In this document: positions 1-5,180 of the stretch, piece after piece | Layout: every line of letters starts with the position of its first letter | How positions within the stretch are numbered: position 1 is the stretch's first letter | Assembly (NCBI GenBank): GCA_003140915.1 | Contig: PLLI01000024.1 | Span: 1-5,180, forward strand | Length of the DNA stretch: 5,180 nt | Reading direction: 5' to 3' | Source of the DNA: Candidatus Omnitrophota bacterium | GTDB lineage: Bacteria > Omnitrophota > Gorgyraeia > 2-01-FULL-45-10 | Position numbers and translations under genes: made by a program | Notes under the pieces: generated by a model | Seen by the model: only the letters and a program-made list of their open reading frames with translations | Told to the model about the DNA's origin: nothing | Database searches by the model: none

Positions 1-113
1 GGCCTAATGATATAAAAGAATTTATTGTTGATCATCCGTTTATATTTTTAATACTCGAAAGAGAAACCGGGAATATTTTGTTCTTGGGGAAAGTCAATGA
101 CCCCAGGAAGTAA
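1..113 (+). CDS. Serpin (serine protease inhibitor family), C-terminal fragment
   Basis: This is the 3' end of a gene cut by the left edge of the window. Codons run from base 3 (bases 1-2 finish an earlier codon) to the TAA stop at 111-113, giving 36 residues that begin PNDIKEF and end VNDPRK. The stretch [11 protein letters not shown] (bases 21-53) fits every position of the PROSITE-type serpin signature. It is followed by [11 protein letters not shown], matching the terminal strand of serpins, usually seen as T-G-x-I-L-F-x-G-R-V. Serpins are roughly 370-420 residues and trap target proteases through a reactive-centre loop just upstream of this segment. That loop is outside the window, so neither target nor inhibitory competence can be judged. 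The fragment is AT-rich: 40 G/C among bases 1-120. A stand-alone 36-residue remnant cannot be excluded, but the clean reading frame favours an intact gene extending left. Confidence 0.88.
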   Translation, partial: PNDIKEFIVDHPFIFLILERETGNILFLGKVNDPRK

Positions 114-119
114 AGAAAT

Positions 120-164
120 CTTGTTCACGGTATGTGTGTGAGCAAGCGTACCGCGAGAAACAAG
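120..164 (+). other. Intergenic two-part stem-loop between serpin and membrane-protein gene
   Basis: An outer 6-bp stem pairs CTTGTT (120-125) with AACAAG (159-164). An inner 7-bp stem pairs CGGTATG (128-134) with CGTACCG (147-153), including one G-U pair, around a 12-base loop. The asymmetric internal loop between the stems has 2 and 5 bases. It lies just after the serpin stop and before the ribosome binding site at 183-190. No T-run follows on the plus strand (an A-run does, at about 170-176), so it is not a canonical intrinsic terminator. It could be an mRNA processing or stabilising element or an attenuator. The structure was found by eye and no folding energy was computed. Confidence 0.45.
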
Positions 165-182
165 CATCCAAAAAAACAAAGT

Positions 183-190
183 AGAAGGAG
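183..190 (+). promoter_or_regulatory. Strong ribosome binding site that decides the start of the membrane-protein gene
   Basis: AGAAGGAG ends 10 bases before ATG 201 and closely matches the anti-Shine-Dalgarno sequence. The upstream in-frame ATG at 132 has only AGGAAG at 105-110, about 21 bases away, and sits inside the inner stem of the hairpin at 120-164. This favours 201 as the start. Confidence 0.7.
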
Positions 191-200
191 CCCGGAAAAT

Positions 201-554
201 ATGATAGGAAAAATTGCGGGGATGATTATTTTAGGGGCGCTGGCCGCAGTCTGTTTTTACAGCGCAGGGATTTCGAATTCAAGCCACGATAGCCAGGGAT
301 ATTGGTTCTTTCTGGTATTCGGGATGTTCTTTTTAGTGCCCATGGCGCTGGTGATGATAAATCTTATTGCGCAGCGCTCAAAAGTATTCAAAAAAGTTTA
401 TGATAAACTTGCCGGGACCGATAGGCCTGAAACTGTCAGGTTTGTCCCGCACTCGTTCATGATGATCGTCGGGACGATAATACTTATTTGCCTCTTATCG
501 GCCGCTGTAAGAGTTGTTATAACGATCGTTAAAATAGTAATGGGAAGGGTATAG
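201..554 (+). CDS. Small integral membrane protein, three predicted spans, unknown function
   Basis: I do not recognise a family. The 117-residue product begins MIGKIAGMIILG and has three hydrophobic stretches: residues about 3-22, 34-56 and 86-114. Between the second and third is a basic hydrophilic loop containing RSKVFKKVYDKLAG and RPETVRF, which by the positive-inside rule would face the cytoplasm. The first loop (NSSHDSQG) would then be outside. The first span lies at the very N-terminus and has no cleavage-site look, so it is likely a membrane anchor. An in-frame ATG at 132 would add 23 mostly basic residues (KRTARNKHPKKQSRR) but lacks a well-placed ribosome binding site. The next gene begins 3 bases after this stop, and that gene's Shine-Dalgarno sequence lies inside this gene's last codons, implying co-translation. 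Base composition is more AT-rich than the large gene downstream. Confidence 0.8.
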   Translation: MIGKIAGMIILGALAAVCFYSAGISNSSHDSQGYWFFLVFGMFFLVPMALVMINLIAQRSKVFKKVYDKLAGTDRPETVRFVPHSFMMIVGTIILICLLSAAVRVVITIVKIVMGRV

Positions 555-557
555 TCC

Positions 558-1466
558 ATGAAGACGATAAGAGAGCTATTTGGGAAAACATTGGTATTAA
601 TATTGATATTTGCGCCGCTTGCATGGTGCGGTATTGTGCAGGGTGAAGATAAGGTAATGCTTAAGCTGACGGCCCGGCCGGGAGATACTTACAGAAATGT
701 GTTGGAAATGATCGAGAGTGCCGTTACCAAGATCGACGGCCTGTCGCCCGGGACCACTGCGCCGTCGACCCGAAACTTGATGCGGATGGTGATCGAGACA
801 AAAGTGGACGGTATCGAGCCAAGCGGTGATATGGACATCTCGTGTCGCGCAACGGAGCTTTTTACACAGGCGGTGAACGGAACTAATATAATGAACTTTG
901 CTTCCACGGATCCGGCCTCGCGAAAAGCGGCCGAGAGCGACCCAAAGCTTGCCGCCATTCTGGATGCCCTCAATATCACCACCCATATGGTGCAGGAACC
1001 GACCGGAGATATCAAAAGTGTAAGTTTCGAAGGCGCCAAGGTAGACCCGTTCGCCCAAAGCACGCTCGAAGATAATGTGATCCAACCGCTGATCATTTTG
1101 CCAGACCATAAAGTGGGAGTGAATGAAGGATGGGACGCGGGTAGCCATTCCAAAGTATTCGCGTCGCTCGGCAGGATGCATATGAACTATAGATGTACCT
1201 TACTGAGTATTTCTTCGGAAAAAGGGGAAGAGGTCGCGAAGATCGGCATAAAGGGCACAGCGACGCTCGAATCCGACCCGGAATCGGATACAAAGAATGA
1301 ACTGGAAGATTTTAGTATGGAGGGAACCCAGGCCCTATCTCTTACCCGAGGGAGGTTTATCGATGGACGCGCGGATACGGCATTCACGATAAAGTCGACG
1401 TCGCCTGAAGCGACGTTTCGTATGCGCAGCAGATCTACAATACATAGTTGGGAGATAGAGAAATGA
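558..1466 (+). CDS. Exported protein of unknown function, DUF6263-like
   Basis: A 302-residue protein with a typical export signal: a basic start (MKTIRELFGK), a hydrophobic core at residues about 11-23, and a plausible cleavage after VQG near residue 29. A cysteine at residue 24 (LAWC) resembles a lipobox, but tryptophan at -1 is unusual, so lipoprotein status is doubtful. The mature part looks beta-rich. It opens with LKLTARPGDTYR (residues 35-46) and carries LPDHKVGVNEGWD (181-193), followed by strands on processing and measurement-like themes (CTLLSISS, AKIGIKGTATLES). The opening motif and the 'LP...VGVNEGW' motif are what I associate with DUF6263-type exported proteins. That family call is inference from pattern memory. 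The start at 558 is supported by GAAGGG at 544-549, 8 bases upstream. The stop overlaps the next gene's ATG in an ATGA. No catalytic motif is visible, so a binding or structural role in the envelope is more likely than enzymatic. Confidence 0.8.
   Translation: MKTIRELFGKTLVLILIFAPLAWCGIVQGEDKVMLKLTARPGDTYRNVLEMIESAVTKIDGLSPGTTAPSTRNLMRMVIETKVDGIEPSGDMDISCRATELFTQAVNGTNIMNFASTDPASRKAAESDPKLAAILDALNITTHMVQEPTGDIKSVSFEGAKVDPFAQSTLEDNVIQPLIILPDHKVGVNEGWDAGSHSKVFASLGRMHMNYRCTLLSISSEKGEEVAKIGIKGTATLESDPESDTKNELEDFSMEGTQALSLTRGRFIDGRADTAFTIKSTSPEATFRMRSRSTIHSWEIEK
1398..1416 (+). other. Perfect 7-bp inverted repeat near the 3' end of the exported-protein gene
   Basis: ACGTCGC (1398-1404) and GCGACGT (1410-1416) form a perfect stem around the loop CTGAA, with a possible G-U extension at 1397/1417. 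It is inside coding sequence, about 46 bases before ATG 1463, and is not followed by a T-run. It might affect translational coupling to the large gene or be coincidence in GC-rich codons. Confidence 0.3.
1450..1455 (+). promoter_or_regulatory. Ribosome binding site deciding the start of the large TPR gene
   Basis: GGGAGA ends 7 bases before ATG 1463. A TTG at 1448 in the same frame overlaps this element and so cannot use it. The ATG at 1463 gives an ATGA overlap with the previous stop and places a clean signal peptide at the N-terminus. Confidence 0.65.
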
Positions 1467-4400
1467 GGATGTTGCTGCTTTCGGCAATATTGGCGATAAG
1501 TATAAACATGGTAGCATATGCGGTAGAGGTCCAGAATGTGCCGAATGCGGAGAAGGAGGCGTCGAGCGCCCTCGCGCAGGCGACACAAGTCCTGGAAGAG
1601 GCAATGAGCGGGACGATAGTGCCGGAAGTTCAGGCCACGAAGAAAGGGCTGGATGACCTCAAAAAGGATATGGATGCCGCAATTCAGAATAAAAAGATCA
1701 ACGCGGCCACCGTCCAGAACCTTCAGCCGGAAAAGATGATAGCCGCGGCGGAAGAGAAGATGCGCCTGGCGGAGCACTATCAGCAGATCGCGGTCCAGGA
1801 AATCACGGATGCAAAGACAGAGCCCAACCTTGGGATGAAGTACGCTAAGTTTAAGGACGCCATGGCAAAAGCAGAAACGGCGCGGACGATTACAAGCACG
1901 GTCAGCTCCGTTCTTGCTCCTCAGGGACAGAGTAGCGGACAGAAAGAAAGTGCCCAAGTGCCGTCAATAGGAGCGATCAGGAGCATCAAGTTTCAGGGTA
2001 CCTGGCATGCGCTTGAACAGGCGAAGGTGGCGGCAGGTCTTTCAAATATAGATTATTCGCGCTCCGAATTCGGCAATTATAAGCAAGACGTTATAGCATA
2101 CGATCCGTCCATCCAGGCGATCGGCACGGAAGGCGGGCCGAAGGTCGATGTGCACTATCTTCAGGGAGTATTTGAGACACCAGGAGGCGTGAAACACAAA
2201 TCGCTTTGTGAGCCTGTGCCGGTTCCCGGCAGCCCGAATAAGGTATTCCGCGTGACCGAGCAGGCACGGGAGACGATCTCCCAGAATAGAGAGGTCGGCG
2301 GCGTGGCTCTTGCGGTAACGCTCGACCTGCTCTCATTTCTTAATGTATCCGGGTTTGATCGATTCGGCCCAAGTATCGTGGTAGAATCTCCGACGCTCAT
2401 CTCTCTTAAAGAACTTCATAAAGAAGCGCTCCCTTATTCAAAGTCGCCCGACAAATGGAAGATCCTCCCCGAGCATCTGCGTTATCCGGGGAACGTGGAG
2501 CGTATCCATGGATTTGTCCTGGACCCGCGGAAGAATGATATATTCCTTGTATGCGCTCCCGCCAAGTCGCAGGAGACCCGGATCGACATCGACTGCCTTA
2601 TCGTCGGGCTCCGGTCGGTATGGCTTGAAGAGCGCACGCCCGCCGTCTCTCTCGACCCTTTGCCGGGCGAGATAGGCGGGCCTCAATACGTCCGGGTAAT
2701 TGATCTCCCGCGGGACTCTCTATTTGCCAAGACGATGCTCGACGCCGATTATGCCATGAAACGGATCATCTTCGGCAAGGTGAAGCCGGATGTCGACGGA
2801 TACGAGACGCTTGTCCACTTCATCCAGTCAAATAAAGCAAGATCCCTGATGAGCCGGTTCTGGTTCTTCCCCACATCTCTCGGATCAGGTGACATCATTA
2901 TTTCCGAAAGCGCCCGCTCGGTGATATTTGAGAGCGGCATCCATGTCATGTCGGCCCAACAACAGATCGTTGAGGGTAGAACCGTGGACAGCGGGGGACA
3001 GGATGTCAGCGCCACGCAGGCAGCGGACTCTTTTACCCGGTATTACGACCAATTTGAACGCTCACGGCAGATCGAGCCGCAGGGCATCTATGTCCGCCTG
3101 CACGGGCTGGTGGATATCGTAACGGTCGGCAAATTGTTGCGGTATATGGGGATCGAATATCCGGTCCTGCACGATATCTCCGACCTGCCATTTACGAAAT
3201 GCGAAGTTCCTCATTATTATCAGGGCGTCGTCACTATTCTTGGCACCGGTGGCGCTGAAGGTTTCAAACAGGGCGATTTCATAATGGGAGGGGTGCATAT
3301 CCAACCGCGCGCAGGAGATTATTCGTTGGAATGGCACCGCGATAGCGTTACCGGGGTCCTGGAGCACGCGGTTGACAATTTCGATTACAGGAAAGGCCCT
3401 TCGATATCTATCAAAGACCGGCTGGTCCTGTCCCAGCCCGGATATGGCGGCAGTGAAGACGCTGAGAGCATAATGGCCGCAGGCCGCGGCGCGATGGAGC
3501 TAAGGCAGTACGAGACGGCGCGCGCGAATTTTTTAAAAGCCACTGAAAAGGATCCGTTATATTCCGAAGCGTTCGCCCAGCTCAGCAAGGCCTGCGCTTT
3601 GCTGGGTAAATTTGATGAAGCCCGCGCCGCGATCGAGCGGGCCGTTGCTATAGAGCCCGGAGATAAGAACCTAGCGGCGGCTGCGCTCGACATCGAATTA
3701 CGCAGTAACCCCGAGGTCGATCTGAACGGGTGGGATGATTCCACCAGGCAGGCTCTCAGCGCGGCCTATATCGAAGAGGCGGTCTCCGACGCAAATCATG
3801 GGAATGGCGATGACGCCCGCCGGAAGACGACCACGGCACTTCGATTACGGGATACGAACGCAGATGCCTATTTCGTAAGGGCCTTAAGCTATCCGCATGC
3901 ATCCTCTCCTGAAGCGAACCGGGACCTTTTGCAGGCGATACGCCAATATAAGAAGGATCTTCTTAAGGCGAACGATCCTGAGATCAGGGCAAAGCTTGCG
4001 CGCGCCTCGGGGGTACACGCCTCAGGGCGCCTGGCGCGCGTCCAGGAGAAATTCGCCGGCGGCATAATCGAAACCGACGCAAACTGGGCGATCGAGGAAC
4101 TTTCAGAGATAGCGGATGAAGCGCATGATGCGGGTCTCGTCGATGACAAAGAACCCGCATGCCTCGTGGTCGAGGCACTGGCTCGCGCGACGAAGGTCGA
4201 GGTATTGCAATTCATGGGGCGGGAATATAATATGGATGGCGTCCGTAACCTGGTCGACCTGGCTGTGCAGCGGTTCCCGGACGTCTTTAAGGCGCACTGG
4301 ACCCGTGCCTTTGTGCTGATCGCGACCGCTGAATATACAGAAGCGCTTGCTGAAATAAAGAAGGCTAGCGAGCTCGACCCGGCGGACGGCTCGATATTCT

Positions 4401-4528
4401 TGCTTCGGGCCGACTTGCATTCCAGGCAAAAGCTATATGCCGAAGCAAAAACGGATCTGGAACGGGCGATAAGCTTGGGCGCGGAAATCAACCCGCTTTT
4501 TGAGAAGAAGATCAAGGAGGGCGAATGA
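1463..4528 (+). CDS. Large exported protein with DUF1598-like middle and C-terminal TPR repeats
   Basis: The product is 1021 residues from ATG 1463; a TTG at 1448 would add five residues but is less likely. Residues 1-20 are a signal peptide (MRMLLLSAILAIS...VAYA) with probable cleavage after AYA. Residues about 22-155 are Ala/Glu/Lys-rich and helical, with coiled-coil character. After a linker, residues about 275-610 resemble DUF1598. The supporting stretches are GVALAVTLDLLSFL, the run ERIHGFVLDPRKNDIFLVCAPA, LIVGLRSV, DADYAMKRI (about 426-434), SRFWFFP, a segment with YYDQFE followed by GLVDIVTVGKLL, and a closing GGVHIQP. In planctomycetal DUF1598 proteins comparable elements occur in the same order. 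TPR units follow at about 669-736 (two, including EARAAIERAVAIEPGDK), a degenerate one near 767-805, and two at about 941-1008. TPRs bind proteins, so a periplasmic scaffold role is inferred. It overlaps both neighbours by ATGA. No catalytic motif was recognised. Confidence 0.85.
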   Translation: MRMLLLSAILAISINMVAYAVEVQNVPNAEKEASSALAQATQVLEEAMSGTIVPEVQATKKGLDDLKKDMDAAIQNKKINAATVQNLQPEKMIAAAEEKMRLAEHYQQIAVQEITDAKTEPNLGMKYAKFKDAMAKAETARTITSTVSSVLAPQGQSSGQKESAQVPSIGAIRSIKFQGTWHALEQAKVAAGLSNIDYSRSEFGNYKQDVIAYDPSIQAIGTEGGPKVDVHYLQGVFETPGGVKHKSLCEPVPVPGSPNKVFRVTEQARETISQNREVGGVALAVTLDLLSFLNVSGFDRFGPSIVVESPTLISLKELHKEALPYSKSPDKWKILPEHLRYPGNVERIHGFVLDPRKNDIFLVCAPAKSQETRIDIDCLIVGLRSVWLEERTPAVSLDPLPGEIGGPQYVRVIDLPRDSLFAKTMLDADYAMKRIIFGKVKPDVDGYETLVHFIQSNKARSLMSRFWFFPTSLGSGDIIISESARSVIFESGIHVMSAQQQIVEGRTVDSGGQDVSATQAADSFTRYYDQFERSRQIEPQGIYVRLHGLVDIVTVGKLLRYMGIEYPVLHDISDLPFTKCEVPHYYQGVVTILGTGGAEGFKQGDFIMGGVHIQPRAGDYSLEWHRDSVTGVLEHAVDNFDYRKGPSISIKDRLVLSQPGYGGSEDAESIMAAGRGAMELRQYETARANFLKATEKDPLYSEAFAQLSKACALLGKFDEARAAIERAVAIEPGDKNLAAAALDIELRSNPEVDLNGWDDSTRQALSAAYIEEAVSDANHGNGDDARRKTTTALRLRDTNADAYFVRALSYPHASSPEANRDLLQAIRQYKKDLLKANDPEIRAKLARASGVHASGRLARVQEKFAGGIIETDANWAIEELSEIADEAHDAGLVDDKEPACLVVEALARATKVEVLQFMGREYNMDGVRNLVDLAVQRFPDVFKAHWTRAFVLIATAEYTEALAEIKKASELDPADGSIFLLRADLHSRQKLYAEAKTDLERAISLGAEINPLFEKKIKEGE
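4514..4520 (+). promoter_or_regulatory. Strong ribosome binding site inside the end of the TPR gene
   Basis: AAGGAGG is followed after 4 bases by ATG 4525. Its spacing is slightly short but its match is excellent. It lies within the last codons of the upstream gene, allowing independent or coupled re-initiation at the ATGA overlap. Confidence 0.65.
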
Positions 4529-5115
4529 GATTTCCCTGGCAAAGAGAGAAGTTATTGATAGTGAATGTGCCGGACAGGTGGACGCCGAATATCCATGACG
4601 GCAAGCTCTACTGGTTCTGGACTCCCGATGACTGGCTGCTGAGTCCGCACGTTTCGCCCGAATGTTGTTTAACGCGTCGTTCCCGGAATGTCCTTATGGA
4701 GGTTACCGTATTGGAACCCACCGTGGTTCCAAGCACGACAAATCCAGCCGCCTTCGTTTCCGGCATCACAAAACAATCTATCCGATCTTCACATCCCTAT
4801 AAGCGCATTATTCGGGACGAGCCGCGCATTCTTCAGCGTTTTGACACGGTCGATGCCTTCATGCAGATGAGATCAAGAGGTATCTTGGACGACTACCCCT
4901 TTGTCTCCGAGATGGTGCGTCCCCAACACGTGCATCTTTTAATGGTTCGGTACATGGAAGCGTTTGGAGCTTTATCGATCACTGACTGTTACAGCATTTC
5001 TCGCGGGAATCTTGTGATGCAATTAAATATAAAGACATTGTCGTCGATATATGCTAGGCAAAGGCCGATATTTGAGCAGGTAGTCGCGACCGTCATGCTG
5101 GGGAGGTTAGAATGA
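4525..5115 (+). CDS. Hypothetical protein, no export signal, possibly PsbP/DcrB-like fold
   Basis: A 196-residue protein starting MRFPWQREKLLIVNVP with no signal peptide or membrane span, so it is probably cytoplasmic. I do not recognise it firmly. The N-terminal part (LIVNVPDRWTPNIHDGKLYWFW, split as a strand, a P-x-x-W turn and another strand) and the ending (SISRGNLVMQLNIKT, then RQRPIFEQVVATVML at about 178-192) recall small PsbP/DcrB/Mog1-type domains. Those commonly end with a strand, a helix containing 'xRPxFEQIV' and a final strand. This is a weak resemblance from pattern only. The central part (residues about 60-120) has many Ser/Pro/Arg residues and no clear motif; a Cys-Cys pair lies near residues 47-48. 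The start is supported by AAGGAGG at 4514-4520 and by the ATGA overlap with the TPR gene, which argues for co-expression. Its GC is visibly lower than that of the TPR gene. Confidence 0.75.
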   Translation: MRFPWQREKLLIVNVPDRWTPNIHDGKLYWFWTPDDWLLSPHVSPECCLTRRSRNVLMEVTVLEPTVVPSTTNPAAFVSGITKQSIRSSHPYKRIIRDEPRILQRFDTVDAFMQMRSRGILDDYPFVSEMVRPQHVHLLMVRYMEAFGALSITDCYSISRGNLVMQLNIKTLSSIYARQRPIFEQVVATVMLGRLE

Positions 5116-5116
5116 G

Positions 5117-5180
5117 GTGATTATTATTGAAGGGTTTATAATTTTTTTCCAGTTTGCCCCTACTTTAACAATCCCCCCGA
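5117..5180 (+). CDS. Possible start of a further gene, truncated by the window edge
   Basis: From GTG 5117 the frame is open to the end of the window (21 codons) and reads MIIIEGFIIFFQFAPTLTIP, a hydrophobic N-terminus that could begin a membrane or exported protein. GGGGAGG at 5100-5106 ends 10 bases upstream and could be its ribosome binding site, and the start would be 1 base after the preceding stop, in keeping with the tight spacing elsewhere. An ATG at 5112 is followed by TGA after two codons and is excluded. The stretch is short and includes a T-run (5142-5148), so it may equally be non-coding sequence after the operon. Confidence 0.25.
   Translation, partial: MIIIEGFIIFFQFAPTLTIPP

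Noticed and set aside
132..200. N-terminal extension of the membrane-protein gene from ATG 132
   Set aside because: No ribosome binding site at a suitable distance, the codon lies within a stem, and a much better site serves ATG 201. It is kept only as an alternative start.
1187..1957. Long minus-strand open frame (256 codons) across the junction of the two exported-protein genes
   Set aside because: It is antisense to two well-supported genes, its product is rich in Arg/Cys/Leu with no domain sense, and it spans a clear ATGA junction. It is a shadow of plus-strand codon bias.
3889..4542. Minus-strand open frame of 217 codons opposite the TPR region
   Set aside because: The product is a Ser/Ala/Arg-rich low-complexity translation typical of the antisense of Ala/Glu/Arg-rich TPR codons, with no independent coding evidence.
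5137..5142. TATAAT as a -10 promoter element
   Set aside because: No TTGACA-like sequence lies about 17 bases upstream, and the area is AT-rich enough for a chance match.
5116..5160. Rho-independent terminator after the last complete gene
   Set aside because: A T-run exists at 5142-5148, but no convincing GC-rich stem precedes it.
5107..5178. Open minus-strand frame ending at the TAA complementary to 5107-5109, as a convergent gene's 3' end
   Set aside because: Only about 23 codons are visible, with no recognisable motif, and the frame overlaps the end of the plus-strand gene. It is no better than chance.

Overview
The window reads as a compact bacterial operon from a Gram-negative-type organism. 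Every supported gene is on the plus strand, gaps are minimal, and two of the three downstream junctions are 4-base ATGA stop/start overlaps. The central protein has a middle region that looks like DUF1598, a family known mainly from Planctomycetes. Together with frequent ATA isoleucine codons and dense TPR use, this points loosely to the Planctomycetes/Omnitrophota neighbourhood. That is inference, not a firm taxonomic call.

Layout: (1) Bases 1-113 are the last 36 codons of a serpin, a serine/cysteine protease inhibitor. The fragment carries the complete C-terminal serpin signature and is cut by the window edge. (2) Bases 114-200 are intergenic and hold a two-part stem-loop (120-164) followed by a strong ribosome binding site. 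(3) 201-554 encodes a 117-residue protein with three membrane spans. An alternative start at 132 is less likely. (4) 558-1466 encodes an exported 302-residue protein of the general DUF6263-like type. (5) 1463-4528 encodes an exported protein of about 1021 residues: signal peptide, helical N-terminal segment, DUF1598-like middle, TPR repeats at the C-terminus. (6) 4525-5115 encodes a 196-residue protein without an export signal, perhaps with a PsbP/DcrB-like fold. (7) An open frame from GTG 5117 runs off the window and may be the start of a further gene.

Genes 3 to 6 look co-transcribed and translationally coupled: a small membrane protein, two exported proteins and one apparently cytoplasmic protein. 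The TPR array suggests the large protein is a scaffold or assembly partner in the cell envelope. No enzyme active site is recognisable in the four complete genes, so the function of the cassette is unknown. The serpin lies upstream in the same direction, with lower GC, and may or may not belong to the same transcript. No RNA genes, mobile elements, CRISPR arrays or clear rho-independent terminators were seen.
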